Source of the DNA: Vibrio splendidus 12E03
GTDB taxonomy: Bacteria > Pseudomonadota > Gammaproteobacteria > Enterobacterales > Vibrionaceae
Assembly: GCF_000272105.2 (NCBI RefSeq)
Contig: NZ_AJZD02000278.1
Location: 1 to 53,837, forward strand
Reading direction: 5' to 3'
DNA length: 53,837 bases
Within the stretch, counting starts at the first letter, position 1. Each line of letters starts with the position of its first letter. Shown here piece by piece: positions 8,217 to 17,811 of the stretch. Below the pieces are notes generated by a model. The model was not told the DNA's origin and ran no database searches. It worked only from the letters and a program-made list of their open reading frames with translations. The translations under genes and the position numbers were made by a program.

Positions 8217-9572
8217 ATGAAACTTAAACACATTGCCGTTCTAGTATCGTTAGCAACCGCATCATCATTTGCTCTTGCAGCAAACCCAGTTGAAGAAGCT
8301 CTGAAAGTTGAAGGTGCTCAAGTTACCTTGACCGTGAAAGAGGCGAGCACAGCATTTACCCCAAGTTTTACTGACTCTGCTCGTGAGCTATTCAATAACT
8401 TTCATTGGCAAATGGGCGGCGACCACAGCGTTTACTACAACATGCACATGAGTGAGTTTCTACCAACGGCACTGGCGGCTCCAAACGAAGAGTACAAGCC
8501 TTTAGTCAAAAATATCGACCCACGACTCGCTGCACTCAAAGTTAATACTGAAAGCAAAGGTCAGTTGACAATGGATGAGTACTTGGCGGATGAACAGTTC
8601 CGTACCCAAGGCTTTATGTTGATTCACAAAGGGGAGATCGTTTACGAAGCTTACCCAGGTATGAAGCCGACAGATACGCACGTTTGGGCATCCACAGCAA
8701 AAACCACGGTTGGCACTGTGATCGCGATGTTAGTGGAAGAGGGTAAAGTCGACCCTGAAAAAGAGATCGCTGAGTATGTTTCTGAATTGAAAGGAACGAG
8801 CTGGGATGGCATCACAGTACACCAAGTTCTGAACATGTCGACCGCTCTAGACAATGAAGAGACATTAGAGTCTATCTTGAACCCAGACTCTGATGTGGTG
8901 CGTTTCTTTGCTGCATCGTTCAACTCACCTCGTGCAAAAACGGGTGAAATGGAAACTTGGATGGAAGTGGCTCAAGGTGCACAGAAACTGGAAGGTGAAC
9001 AAGCAGGTGACCACTTCCGTTACGCATCTATCAACACCATGGTGCTGACTAAGTTAGTTGAAAACGTTGAAAACAAAACCTGGACTCAAGTGTTCGAAGA
9101 TCGTGTTTGGTCAAAAGTGCACGCACGTCAACCAATGCAATTCAACTTAACACCGGATGGCATGGCGATCGCGGTTGGCTTGGTTTCATCAACTGTAGAA
9201 GACATGGCGCGCTGGGGAACACTATTTACACCTAGCTGGAAAGCGGTGGCTGATGAGCCAGTGGTGTCACAAGCTGTGATTGATCGTATCCGCAACGGCG
9301 GTGATCCAAAAGCATTCGTAGGTACTAGCAAAGAGAGCAGTTCACTGCACGCATACAACGAAAAAGCGGACTACAACGCATACCAATTCGACTATGTGTT
9401 CAATGACGGTGCGATGTCAAAAAGTGGCAACCTTGGCCAGTTCATTTACATCGATCCGGAACGTGACTTTGTAGGTGTGATGTTCTCAACCAACCCTTAC
9501 CACTCAGGTTTTGGTGAGAATAAAGGCCCTGCACTAATGCGTTCAGCAGCAAAACTACTTGCTGACAAATAA
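8217..9572 (+). CDS. Exported serine hydrolase, class C beta-lactamase/esterase fold
   Basis: 451 residues from the ATG at 8217, preceded by AGGAGA eight bases upstream. A cleavable signal peptide ends near ALA-AN (residue 22). The beta-lactamase-like catalytic motif SxxK is Ser159-Thr-Ala-Lys162, and Tyr269 in RYASINT stands where the family has YxN. Such proteins are periplasmic esterases, amidases or peptidases more often than true beta-lactamases. The gene is followed after 66 bp by an outer-membrane barrel and is divergent from an AraC regulator, suggesting a unit that takes up and hydrolyses an ester or amide substrate. The substrate cannot be told from sequence; resistance to beta-lactams should not be assumed. 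Confidence 0.85.
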   Translation: MKLKHIAVLVSLATASSFALAANPVEEALKVEGAQVTLTVKEASTAFTPSFTDSARELFNNFHWQMGGDHSVYYNMHMSEFLPTALAAPNEEYKPLVKNIDPRLAALKVNTESKGQLTMDEYLADEQFRTQGFMLIHKGEIVYEAYPGMKPTDTHVWASTAKTTVGTVIAMLVEEGKVDPEKEIAEYVSELKGTSWDGITVHQVLNMSTALDNEETLESILNPDSDVVRFFAASFNSPRAKTGEMETWMEVAQGAQKLEGEQAGDHFRYASINTMVLTKLVENVENKTWTQVFEDRVWSKVHARQPMQFNLTPDGMAIAVGLVSSTVEDMARWGTLFTPSWKAVADEPVVSQAVIDRIRNGGDPKAFVGTSKESSSLHAYNEKADYNAYQFDYVFNDGAMSKSGNLGQFIYIDPERDFVGVMFSTNPYHSGFGENKGPALMRSAAKLLADK

Positions 9573-9638
9573 TCTATTTATTACCCAACAGGATGTTTCA
9601 GGCTTCAAGGAGGAAGCAAACGACTTTCGAGATATATA

Positions 9639-10424
9639 ATGAAAAAGCTTGCTCTATTAATCCCGTTGAGTTTAGGTCTAGCCCTTCCTGCACATGCAGA
9701 TTCAGAACGTGTTATCGACCCTGCTGATGTCACCAAAGTTTATACTCAAGCTGCATTGATGTTGAACGGTAGTTCAGATATCCAATTTCAAGGGCAAGTT
9801 TCTGGCGGTTTAGAAAACGGTCAACAGTTTGCCCTACTGGCTGAAGGGACGTTTGTCGATAAAAGCAACACAGCGCTTCGCGATCCAGACAAATTCGGTA
9901 CAGAGTATAGTAACTCTAGAATCCAGTACTTCCATGTCTTTGAAACGGGGACGAAAGCTACGCCTAAAGTGGGTCTTTCTTTAGATTATATTAATACGCG
10001 CAACAGTATTAAAAATGACTTATTGTCGGTTGGCGGTGTTGTTGCGATTAATCCTGCTTACACCGGTGGATTCCTTGTGTTTCCAAGAGCAGGGCTGATG
10101 ACAGGTAGCATGGAGATCCCTGGCGTCACTTCATCTAAAGATGATTTAACGGGATACTCGCTTGGTTTGATTACCGCGAAGCATCTCGGTGACTCTGGCG
10201 CTTATGTGTCTTTAGTCCCTGAGTGGCAGGATCTTTCTGGTGATGATATCGACATGCAAAACTTCTCATTTAAAACATCGTTAAATGTGCCGATGAACAC
10301 TACAAGAACTTGGTGGTTGAATACGCGCTATGACATTACCAAAGCGGATGTTGATGTGAAAGGTGTGTCAATGCCGAATGGTTGGCAAACCGAGGCTTGG
10401 GTTGGTGTGAGATACTACTTCTAG
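9639..10424 (+). CDS. Putative outer-membrane beta-barrel protein
   Basis: 261 residues with a signal peptide ending in AHA-DS (cleavage about residue 21). The rest shows alternating polar and hydrophobic strands, many Gly, Tyr and Trp residues, and a C-terminal WVGVRYYF whose final Phe is the usual BAM signal. A barrel of about ten to twelve strands is likely. I do not recognise the family. The purine-rich AAGGAGG at 9609 is too far from the ATG to serve as ribosome binding site; a GAGA at about 9627 is better placed. It is probably co-transcribed with the serine hydrolase gene, since only 66 bp separate them and the terminator comes after this gene. Confidence 0.7.
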   Translation: MKKLALLIPLSLGLALPAHADSERVIDPADVTKVYTQAALMLNGSSDIQFQGQVSGGLENGQQFALLAEGTFVDKSNTALRDPDKFGTEYSNSRIQYFHVFETGTKATPKVGLSLDYINTRNSIKNDLLSVGGVVAINPAYTGGFLVFPRAGLMTGSMEIPGVTSSKDDLTGYSLGLITAKHLGDSGAYVSLVPEWQDLSGDDIDMQNFSFKTSLNVPMNTTRTWWLNTRYDITKADVDVKGVSMPNGWQTEAWVGVRYYF

Positions 10425-10454
10425 CGCTTTAGCCAGCTAATTTGCAAAGAACCT

Positions 10455-10482
10455 AAAAAAGCCAGTCAACGTGACTGGCTTT
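10455..10482. terminator. Bidirectional terminator between the barrel gene and ppsA
   Basis: AAAGCCAGTC pairs with GACTGGCTTT. A-tracts lie on the left (AAAAAA), serving ppsA on the minus strand, and TTT on the right. Confidence 0.8.
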
Positions 10483-10519
10483 GGTCGTTTAGGTACCGCG
10501 TGAAGCGTTACTTATTTAC

Positions 10520-12892
10520 TTATTTATTGGCAACGTTACCTAGCTTCAACCACGTATCGATAACCGTATCCGGGTTTAGTGAAACAGAGCTGATGCCTTG
10601 CTCCATTAACCACTCTGCTAGGTCGTCATGGTCTGATGGGCCTTGGCCACAAATACCCACGTATTTACCCGCTTTGGTTGCTGCATCGATCGCCATTTTC
10701 AGCATTGCTTTCACGGCTGGGTTACGCTCATCGAAGAGGTGTGCCACATCGCCTGAATCTCGGTCGAGGCCAAGTGTCAGTTGCGTCATGTCGTTTGAGC
10801 CGATAGAGAAGCCATCGAAGTACTTCAAGAACTCATCAGCCAAGATTGCGTTAGATGGTAGCTCACACATCATGATCACTTTCAGACCTTGGTCGCCACG
10901 GCGAAGGTCGAATTTAGCCAGAATGTCGATAACCGATGCCGCTTCGCTTGGAGTACGAACGAATGGGATCATGATTTCAACGTTCTTAAGGCCCATTTCG
11001 TTGCGAACGCGTTTGATCGCATGAGTTTCTAGCTCGAAACAGTCTTCGAATACTGGTGAGATGTAACGAGATGCACCACGGAAGCCTAGCATTGGGTTCT
11101 CTTCATGCGGTTCAAACGTTTTGCCGCCTACAAGGTTGCTATACTCATTCGACTTAAAGTCAGACATACGTACGATCACACGCTTAGGCCAGAATGCAGA
11201 CGCGATAGTCGCGATGCCTTCTGTTAGCTTGCTTACGTAGAAGTCGATAGGATCTTTGTAGCCGCGAATACGTTCGCTGATTTCTGCTTTTAGCTCGTCA
11301 GTTTGTGCATCGAAGTTCAATAGGGCTTTCGGGTGAATACCGATCATCTTGTTGATGATGAATTCAAGACGAGCAAGGCCAACACCTTCGTTTGGAATCT
11401 GTGCAAAGTCGAATGCGCGATCTGGGTTACCCACGTTCATCATTACTTTGGTTGGCAGCATTGGTAGCTCATCAACTTCAGAACGTTTGATCTCGAAGTC
11501 GAGTTCGCCTTGGTAAACGTAGCCAGTTTCACCTTCAGAACATGACACTGTCACGGTATCGCCATCGTTTAGGCTGCTTGTTGCTGTACCACAACCAACA
11601 ATCGCTGGGATACCAAGCTCACGAGCGATGATTGCAGCGTGACAAGTACGGCCGCCACGGTTAGTGACAATCGCAGACGCTTTCTTCATCACAGGTTCCC
11701 AGTCAGGGTCTGTCATGTCTGTTACCAGTACGTCGCCTTCTTGAACCAGTGACATTTGGTCTAGTGAATCAACCAAGCGAACAGGACCAGAGCCGATACG
11801 TTGACCGATAGCACGACCTTCAACCAAGACATCCGCCTTATTGTTTAGCTCGTAACGCTCGATAACGTTTTGGTCGCTTTGAGAACATACCGTCTCTGGG
11901 CGAGCTTGAACAATGTAAAGCTTGCCATCGATGCCATCTTTCGCCCACTCAATGTCCATCGGACGTTGGTAGTGCTTTTCGATGATCATCGCTTGTTTTG
12001 CCAGCTCTTTGATCTCTTCGTCGTTCAGTGAGAACTGATTACGCTCTTGCTCATCCGTATCAATGATGTCGACTTGCTTACCGATCTCTTGGTTGGTTGA
12101 GTAGATCATCTTGATCAACTTAGAACCAAAGGTCTTCTTCACGATAGGCTGGTGGCCTGCTTCTAACATTGGCTTGTGCACGTAGAACTCATCTGGGTTC
12201 ACAGCACCTTGAACAACCATTTCACCTAGACCCCAAGAAGAGGTAATGAATACCACTTGGTCGAAGCCAGACTCTGTATCAAGGGTGAACATCACACCTG
12301 AAGAGGCTTTGTCTGAACGAACCATGCGTTGAATACCTGCAGACAATGAAATGCCACGGTGGTCAAAGCCTTGGTGTACACGGTAAGAGATAGCGCGGTC
12401 GTTAAACAGAGACGCGTAAACGTGCTTGGTTGCTTCTAGTACAGCGTCGATGCCTTTCACGTTAAGGAAGGTCTCTTGCTGGCCTGCGAAAGAAGCATCT
12501 GGAAGGTCTTCTGCGGTTGCAGATGAACGCACAGCTACAGACAATTCTTCGTTGTCTTCGATTAGCTCGCGGTAGTTATCACGGATGTCTTGCTCTAGTG
12601 ATTCTGGGAAGGGGGCGTCTAGAACCCATTGTCGAATCGTTGCACCTGTCTTACGCAGTGCGTCAACGTCTTCAACATCAAGTTCATCAAGTAGTTGGTG
12701 GATGCGCTCATCAAGACCTTTGTAGTCAAGAAAGTCGTTAAACGCATACGAAGTGGTAGCAAAACCATTAGGTACAGAAACACCAGCATTGGATAGGTTA
12801 GAAACCATCTCGCCCAGTGAGGCGTTCTTACCGCCGACTTTGTCGACATCTTCCATGGATAGGCCATTGAACCATAGGGTATTATTTTGCAT
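10520..12892 (-). CDS. ppsA: Phosphoenolpyruvate synthase
   Basis: 790 residues, the standard length. It makes phosphoenolpyruvate from pyruvate and ATP, giving AMP and phosphate, for gluconeogenesis in the cytoplasm. The ATP-grasp N-terminal domain has [12 protein letters not shown] (about residue 19) and [21 protein letters not shown]. The phosphohistidine domain carries the catalytic His in [15 protein letters not shown] (about residue 420). The C-terminal TIM barrel includes [31 protein letters not shown] and GICGQGPSD with the active-site Cys. It is divergent from ppsR, which encodes its regulatory kinase/phosphorylase, over a 178-bp spacer, the usual arrangement in gamma-proteobacteria. 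Confidence 0.98.
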   Translation of the reverse strand: MQNNTLWFNGLSMEDVDKVGGKNASLGEMVSNLSNAGVSVPNGFATTSYAFNDFLDYKGLDERIHQLLDELDVEDVDALRKTGATIRQWVLDAPFPESLEQDIRDNYRELIEDNEELSVAVRSSATAEDLPDASFAGQQETFLNVKGIDAVLEATKHVYASLFNDRAISYRVHQGFDHRGISLSAGIQRMVRSDKASSGVMFTLDTESGFDQVVFITSSWGLGEMVVQGAVNPDEFYVHKPMLEAGHQPIVKKTFGSKLIKMIYSTNQEIGKQVDIIDTDEQERNQFSLNDEEIKELAKQAMIIEKHYQRPMDIEWAKDGIDGKLYIVQARPETVCSQSDQNVIERYELNNKADVLVEGRAIGQRIGSGPVRLVDSLDQMSLVQEGDVLVTDMTDPDWEPVMKKASAIVTNRGGRTCHAAIIARELGIPAIVGCGTATSSLNDGDTVTVSCSEGETGYVYQGELDFEIKRSEVDELPMLPTKVMMNVGNPDRAFDFAQIPNEGVGLARLEFIINKMIGIHPKALLNFDAQTDELKAEISERIRGYKDPIDFYVSKLTEGIATIASAFWPKRVIVRMSDFKSNEYSNLVGGKTFEPHEENPMLGFRGASRYISPVFEDCFELETHAIKRVRNEMGLKNVEIMIPFVRTPSEAASVIDILAKFDLRRGDQGLKVIMMCELPSNAILADEFLKYFDGFSIGSNDMTQLTLGLDRDSGDVAHLFDERNPAVKAMLKMAIDAATKAGKYVGICGQGPSDHDDLAEWLMEQGISSVSLNPDTVIDTWLKLGNVANK

Positions 12893-13070
12893 TTATTTCT
12901 CCAGAAACATAGCAAGCATTGTAGGGATTTAAAGGCAAACGATTACGTATCAGTTTAAAAAAATGTAAATTATTTTTTAAAGCTGTGGGGGACGTAATAG
13001 TCAGCAGGGTTTTGTTATATATATTATGGTTCCCATCCTACTCAAAATAATTTTAAACATTAAATAAAAA

Positions 13071-13904
13071 ATGCAAATTGATATTCAAAGTCGTGATGTA
13101 TTCTATGTTTCTGATGGAACGGCCATAACATGTGAGACTTTAGGACATGTTGTTCTAGGTCAATTCCCTTTCAAAGCCAATGAAAAAACCTTTCCGTTTG
13201 TGGAAAGTGAGGACAAACTTTCTGATTTATTAAAAGAGATCGAAATTTCGTATCGCGATAATGGAGTCGAACCATTGGTGTTCTTTTCAATCGTGATTCC
13301 AGATATCAAGGCTAAGCTGCTTGAAGTGCCAGCACACTGTTATGACGTGTTGGAAAGTATCGTTCAGAAGGTTCAGGATGATATTCAGATGGCTCCTGTG
13401 CCTAAACTGCAACGTTCACGCAGTGTGAACAAAGACTCGGTTAAGTATTTCGACCGTATTGCTGCGATTGAATACACACTCGCACACGATGATGGCATCA
13501 CGCTTAAAGGGCTGGAAGAAGCCGACATCATCTTGTTAGGTGTATCTCGAAGCGGTAAGACACCAACAAGCTTGTATATGGCGATGCAGTTTGGTTTGCG
13601 TGTAGCGAACTATCCATTCATCCATGACGATTTAGCACGCTTGAAGCTGCTGCCTGAGTTTGAGATTTACCGACATAAGTTGTTTGGCTTAACCATTGAC
13701 GCAGAAAGGCTGACGGAGATTCGTGAGAACCGTTTAGCGGGCAGTGAATACGCGAGTGATTCGCAATGTTTGTATGAGCTACAAACAGTAGAGGCGATGT
13801 TCCGTCGTGAAGCGATACCTTACATCAACACGTCTTCATTATCGGTTGAAGAGATCTCGACACGAATCTTAGAGCGAACTGGTTTGAGAAGGCGCCTGTT
13901 GTAG
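13071..13904 (+). CDS. ppsR: PEP synthase regulatory protein (bifunctional kinase/pyrophosphorylase, DUF299)
   Basis: 277 residues of the DUF299 family. The family inactivates PEP synthase by ADP-dependent phosphorylation of a Thr beside the catalytic His and reactivates it by phosphate-dependent pyrophosphorylysis. The P-loop GVSRSGKT is at residues 157-164, and the N-terminus has the usual [10 protein letters not shown]. It is paired divergently with ppsA. The ATG at 13071 follows an A-rich stretch without a clear Shine-Dalgarno sequence; a TATATATTAT about 50 bp upstream could be the -10 region. Confidence 0.95.
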   Translation: MQIDIQSRDVFYVSDGTAITCETLGHVVLGQFPFKANEKTFPFVESEDKLSDLLKEIEISYRDNGVEPLVFFSIVIPDIKAKLLEVPAHCYDVLESIVQKVQDDIQMAPVPKLQRSRSVNKDSVKYFDRIAAIEYTLAHDDGITLKGLEEADIILLGVSRSGKTPTSLYMAMQFGLRVANYPFIHDDLARLKLLPEFEIYRHKLFGLTIDAERLTEIRENRLAGSEYASDSQCLYELQTVEAMFRREAIPYINTSSLSVEEISTRILERTGLRRRLL

Positions 13905-13982
13905 TAACAAGATCTTGGTGTAACAAGAGCTTGGCGTAAAAAAAGGCTTAGTCAGATCGAAATAATGGGCAGCTAAAAGAAC

Positions 13983-14022
13983 ATCGAAGCTAGCAGGGCA
14001 GTACCTGAGAGCTTCGATTTTT
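13983..14022 (+). terminator. Terminator after ppsR
   Basis: A long hairpin: outer stem ATCGAAGC/GCTTCGAT, inner stem CAGG/CCTG around GCAGTA, followed by TTTTTTG. It lies 80 bp after ppsR, in the plus-strand sense. Confidence 0.8.
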
Positions 14023-14066
14023 TGTTTGTGCTCGTTGTAATCGCGCTAGCGAATCAAAGACAGTTT

Positions 14067-14699
14067 TTAGCGAAGTAAAGAGAGCTTAAGCGTTTCGCTT
14101 TGCTTTTCTAACCAACGTTCTAGCGCTGGTGGCCATGTGAGGCTTGGCTCTACGCAGAAACCGCGCAACATAGAGAAGTACACCGCTTGGTCGATAAGAG
14201 GCAGTGACGACTCACCATTTTCTAGGTTCAGAAGTAGCTCTGCATCTTTCAGAAGCGGGTTAATCTGTTCAACAAACTGCGGCGTTTGCTCAATCAGCTT
14301 ATCGAAGTTTAGTTCTTCGGTTTCTTTGGCTGCGCGCCACGCTTCTTTGCTTGCTGGTGATTGGTATTCAGCAAGATCCAGTTTCCACCAACGTGGCAAA
14401 CCGATACGCTGGCTTAGCGGGAATGCGCGAGTTTGGAAAACAGTGACTTGCTCTGATGGTACACGTTGCTCGTCACTTGATTTTAAGTCCATGAAGTACG
14501 CGATGATATCTAGGCTCTCAGCCATGATAGAACCGTCGTCTTTTTGTAATACAGGCACCATCTTTTTACCGATCAGATCGATAAGCGTTTGGGCGTCATC
14601 ATAATCGACAGAGACAAGCTCGATGTCCAAGCCTAGAGATTGAGCAATGTAGGCTACTCTTGCACAGAAAGGGCAGTGGTCGTAAATATAAAGCTTCAT
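14067..14699 (-). CDS. grxB: Glutaredoxin 2
   Basis: 210 residues, matching the GST-like two-domain Grx2 rather than the small glutaredoxins. The N-terminal thioredoxin fold starts MKLYIYDHCPFC with the redox pair Cys9-Cys12 and continues with the cis-Pro strand KMVPVLQ and DGSIMAESLDI for glutathione binding. The C-terminal helical domain follows. It reduces protein disulfides and mixed disulfides using glutathione in the cytosol. It is monocistronic here; a 12-bp inverted repeat lies 76-131 bp upstream of its start. Confidence 0.95.
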   Translation of the reverse strand: MKLYIYDHCPFCARVAYIAQSLGLDIELVSVDYDDAQTLIDLIGKKMVPVLQKDDGSIMAESLDIIAYFMDLKSSDEQRVPSEQVTVFQTRAFPLSQRIGLPRWWKLDLAEYQSPASKEAWRAAKETEELNFDKLIEQTPQFVEQINPLLKDAELLLNLENGESSLPLIDQAVYFSMLRGFCVEPSLTWPPALERWLEKQSETLKLSLLR

Positions 14700-14774
14700 A
14701 GCTTCCCTCAGTTCAGGTCATTATAAATATAAGATAATGCTAATGTACCGGAAGATCTTGCGAATACTAAGCAT

Positions 14775-14830
14775 CAACAGACAATAAGTACTTGGTGTAC
14801 ATACTTTTTGATTGATTCTATTGTCTGTTG
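14775..14830. repeat. Perfect 12-bp inverted repeat upstream of grxB
   Basis: CAACAGACAATA at 14775-14786 is repeated inverted at 14819-14830, with 32 bases between. An inner AAGTA/TACTT pair could extend a hairpin. There is no T run, so it does not look like a terminator. It may be an operator, an mRNA leader structure or a remnant of a mobile end. Confidence 0.55.
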
Positions 14831-14889
14831 GATTCGGTTTTACTGCAACGAGTAAAGTAACGGGAAGGCTGTTAAGGAATTGCAGGCAT

Positions 14890-14945
14890 AAAAAAGGCCC
14901 TGGCTGTTCACTCTAATGCAGAAGAGTGAAATCAGCCAAGGCCTC
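14890..14945 (-). terminator. Strong branched-arm terminator after the 53-residue protein gene
   Basis: Stem segments AAGGCC/GGCCT, GGCTG/CAGCC and TTCACTCT/AGAGTGAA are nested around an 8-base loop. On the minus strand they are followed by a T run (TTTTTTATG). It lies 50 bp beyond the stop of the small gene. Confidence 0.8.
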
Positions 14946-14995
14946 AATTTTGTTACCTTTAGCAGAGTGACTACTAAAAGAGCGGAGTGGTTAAA

Positions 14996-15157
14996 CTATG
15001 CTTTTTTAAGGTCTTTTGCAGGGTAAGTAAGCGTCATTATTGCGCCTTCTACTGTTGTAACGTGAACGTAGCCGCCACCAGCACTTAGGCCAATTACAAC
15101 CATTTCACCTAGCTCAACACCTTTTGTTGCTACAACGCGATCATCAACTGAAAACAC
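14996..15157 (-). CDS. Small 53-residue SH3/KOW-like hypothetical protein
   Basis: I found this gene by reading the minus strand between grxB and the oxidoreductase gene. A GTG start at 15157 lies 8 bases after GAAGG, and the TAG stop is at 14998-14996. The product begins with FSVDDRVVATKG and has the pattern of a tiny beta-barrel: a DRVV strand, a glycine-rich turn (SAGGGY), VHVTTVEG, then MTLTY and a lysine-rich tail. That is the profile of SH3-like or KOW-like nucleic-acid or partner-binding modules, but this is inference. A strong terminator follows directly, which supports a real expressed unit. A GTG three codons earlier is possible but too close to the ribosome binding site. Confidence 0.72.
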   Translation of the reverse strand: MFSVDDRVVATKGVELGEMVVIGLSAGGGYVHVTTVEGAIMTLTYPAKDLKKA

Positions 15158-15320
15158 TTTACACACCTTCAATAAATTAAATTAATACGATAGATATCGA
15201 ACGCGGATTTAAACAGATGGTACCCTAATCGACTAATCCGGTTGTTTGTCGTAAAGATTAAATTTAGTTATGTATAAATCGGTATTTGTTAAAAATCAGC
15301 TGGTTAACCTAATGGTGATG

Positions 15321-16301
15321 TTATTTATCGGCTGGATAAACGACACCAACTTGCTGGCGCATCTCTGTAATTAACTTGGCAACGGTTAAAGCGCGAAGTT
15401 TGGCTTGAGCTTGAGTTTCTTTATCACCCTCAATGCAACCTGCAAAGGCTTGTGCTTCGTAGCTCATTGAGTTTTCGCTTTGTGCTTGAGTGAGACTTTC
15501 AATGCTGCCATCACGGTAGCGGATCTTAACGTCGGTGCACTCTGCGATGTGATCGATAATGATCGCTCCCTGTTCACCTTGGATCTCGCTTGGCGCATAA
15601 GAGTCGCTGACTTTAGAGTGCGCTAGGGTTACGTCAAACTCAGGGTACTGGAAGATCGCGCAGCCATGCGCATCCACTCCTGAATCAAGCAACTTTGCAG
15701 AAGCTTGAGCATTTTCAGGCTTACCGAACAGAGCAACCGTTGCAGCTACACAGTAGAAGCCAATATCAACTAATGAGCCGTTCGAGAAAGCTGGATTGAA
15801 AGTGTTCGGGTTCTCGCCGTTCAGGTATTTCTGGTAACGCGATGAATACTGACAGTAGTTGATGTGCGCTTTGTGTACCTTGCCGATCTTTTCTAGGCCG
15901 AGTTGAACTTGCTTAAAGTTTGGTAGGAATTGAGATTTATACGCCTCAAACAACACCACACCGTTTTTCTCAGCCACTTCGAACATGCGTGTTGCTTCAT
16001 CAATGTTTGATGCAACCGGCTTTTCACAGATAACGTGTTTACCATGCTCCATCATGAAGATGGACTGTTCGCAGTGCAGTGAGTTTGGTGAAGCGATGTA
16101 CACAGCTTCGACCGTGCTGTCATTGGCTAAGGCATCGAGTGAATCGTAGGTGTTTTCAACACCAAATTCTTGTGCGAATTGTGCAGCGCTCTCTAGGTTT
16201 CGTGAATAAACCGCAGCCAACTGCATCGATTGTGATTCATGTGCAGCTTGAACGAATTTTTGTGTAATCCAATTGGTTCCAATTACAGCGAACTTAATCA
16301 T
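15321..16301 (-). CDS. Gfo/Idh/MocA-family NAD(P)-dependent oxidoreductase
   Basis: 326 residues. The N-terminal Rossmann fold begins FAVIGTNWITQKF and leads to VYIASPNSLH and the family's catalytic Lys in CEKP (Glu93-Lys94-Pro95). The C-terminal alpha/beta domain holds SNGSLVDIGFYCV with the expected Asp-Ile-Gly-x-Tyr motif. The family oxidises or reduces sugars, sugar alcohols and related compounds in the cytoplasm; the substrate is not evident. It stands alone, facing a divergent GNAT gene 209 bp away. Confidence 0.9.
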   Translation of the reverse strand: MIKFAVIGTNWITQKFVQAAHESQSMQLAAVYSRNLESAAQFAQEFGVENTYDSLDALANDSTVEAVYIASPNSLHCEQSIFMMEHGKHVICEKPVASNIDEATRMFEVAEKNGVVLFEAYKSQFLPNFKQVQLGLEKIGKVHKAHINYCQYSSRYQKYLNGENPNTFNPAFSNGSLVDIGFYCVAATVALFGKPENAQASAKLLDSGVDAHGCAIFQYPEFDVTLAHSKVSDSYAPSEIQGEQGAIIIDHIAECTDVKIRYRDGSIESLTQAQSENSMSYEAQAFAGCIEGDKETQAQAKLRALTVAKLITEMRQQVGVVYPADK

Positions 16302-16510
16302 AGAGGTATCCAGTCGTTAGTGTATTGATTCTGCAGAGATAGTAGCACTCAACGGCTGGCAATGTGCCTGAGATTTGCGGAACAATTACCCCAAACTTAG
16401 TGCCTAATATTAATAACCTGCCTTCACAGAGCATCTGAGTCGACCAGTGTAACGGTGCACAACTAAGCCATTTTTGCTAAGGTGTTATTGAATTCAAACA
16501 AGGTGATGAT

Positions 16511-16993
16511 ATGCAAATCCGGACAGCCAAGGTAACTGATATTAACGCGATCTTAGCGCTCTCTGAGCAGATAAACCGTCAACATCATCTTGGTGCACCT
16601 ATGGTATTTGCGCCAGCGTCACAAGGTTTGGCCGACAGTGAAGAGTATTGGTTAGGCTTGATGCTTGACCCACTTGGCGCTTTCTTGGTTGCAGTCGATG
16701 ACAAGCAAGTCGTCGGCTTTTTAGCGGGTAAGGTAACGCAGAACAAAGGCGTCAGTTTTATTCAGCCGCACAAGGTGGCAAGGGTGAATACGATTGTGGT
16801 GAACGACCAGGTTCAGAGTAAAGGTGCTGGTCGAGCGTTAATGAAGTCGTTTAATCAATGGGCTCAAGCGAGAGGTGCGATAGAACTTAGGTTAGAGGTA
16901 ATGGAGTTTAACCAACAAGCTCAGGGTTTCTATGAGTCTTTAGGAATGGAAACTCAATCACGAACCATGTCTATGCGTTTTGAGGAGATCTAA
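16511..16993 (+). CDS. GNAT-family N-acetyltransferase
   Basis: 160 residues. The acetyl-CoA motif A is visible as VNTIVVNDQVQSKGAGRALM (about residues 95-114; Q/RxxGxG/A form), and motif B as RLEVMEFNQQAQGFYESLGM. It transfers an acetyl group from acetyl-CoA to an unknown amine. Its stop is only 2 bp before the GTG of the L,D-transpeptidase gene, so the two are translated from one message. Confidence 0.88.
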   Translation: MQIRTAKVTDINAILALSEQINRQHHLGAPMVFAPASQGLADSEEYWLGLMLDPLGAFLVAVDDKQVVGFLAGKVTQNKGVSFIQPHKVARVNTIVVNDQVQSKGAGRALMKSFNQWAQARGAIELRLEVMEFNQQAQGFYESLGMETQSRTMSMRFEEI

Positions 16994-16995
16994 AG

Positions 16996-17769
16996 GTGCG
17001 TCTGTTTTTGCCTTTATCACTGTGTTTACTGTTTATGGCTTCGAAGGTGAATGCTGAGCAGGTTGTGGTCGAGAAAATAGTTTCTGACGCGACCGCTATC
17101 GAAACCATCGTATTCGAGTCTGCACCGGCTCATTCTCAACGTGTCTCAACGTCTTCATCTAACTCAACCTCTTCCACCAGCTCAAACTCCAAGCATGTGA
17201 TTATTGTCGATGATGTTCTTAACAGTCGCTCTGATGAAAAGGTTGCTCAGCTTTCTCAAGGGTCATCGAAACGTCCGCCTCAAAGTTCCTCTCGACAGTT
17301 TTACAACGTACCAGATAGCGCTTCTGAGATAGATTTGCTGTCGCAAGTGGTCACCTTAGTTAAAGTCGATAAATCGAAACGTAGGATGTATCTGCTTAAA
17401 GGTGAGGAGGTAATTCAGGAGTTTCGCATTGCGCTAGGCAAACAACCGAAAGGGCATAAACGCTTTGAAGGGGACAACCGAACGCCTGAAGGGAAATACC
17501 AGCTCGATTATGTGATGGAAGAGTCGGACTTTTATCGCTCAGTACATATTAATTACCCGCAACCTTCGGATATGCAATGGGCAGAGCAAAATGATCTGGA
17601 TCCTGGAGGGAACATCAAAATCCATGGCATCAAAAACGGAGAGCACCGTTCACCGAGCTTTATTCAAAGCTTTGATTGGACGGATGGGTGTATCGCATTA
17701 ACCAATCAAGATATGGATGAGTTTCTCCAACTTGTAAAAATGGGTACCCCTATCCATATCGAATGGTAG
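16996..17769 (+). CDS. Exported L,D-transpeptidase/YkuD-family protein (YafK-like)
   Basis: 257 residues from a GTG whose ribosome binding site (GAGGAG) lies inside the end of the GNAT gene. A signal peptide ends near VNA-EQ (residue 20). A serine-rich low-complexity stretch covers residues 49-65. The YkuD catalytic domain (about 118-257) holds His210 in KIHGIKNG and the nucleophile Cys232 in WTDGCIALTN. These enzymes form or cut non-classical cross-links or lipoprotein links in peptidoglycan; YafK-like members act as hydrolases or amidases. The Ser-rich linker probably spans to the wall. Confidence 0.88.
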   Translation: MRLFLPLSLCLLFMASKVNAEQVVVEKIVSDATAIETIVFESAPAHSQRVSTSSSNSTSSTSSNSKHVIIVDDVLNSRSDEKVAQLSQGSSKRPPQSSSRQFYNVPDSASEIDLLSQVVTLVKVDKSKRRMYLLKGEEVIQEFRIALGKQPKGHKRFEGDNRTPEGKYQLDYVMEESDFYRSVHINYPQPSDMQWAEQNDLDPGGNIKIHGIKNGEHRSPSFIQSFDWTDGCIALTNQDMDEFLQLVKMGTPIHIEW

Positions 17770-17811
17770 GTATCGGTACCCAATTTTCCTGAACAGCACC
17801 GCTAGAGCCAG

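Noticed and set aside
8217..9572. Reading the SxxK hydrolase as a beta-lactamase resistance gene
   Set aside because: The SxxK fold is shared by many esterases and peptidases, and the YxN position is altered to YAS; there is no direct sign of beta-lactam hydrolysis.
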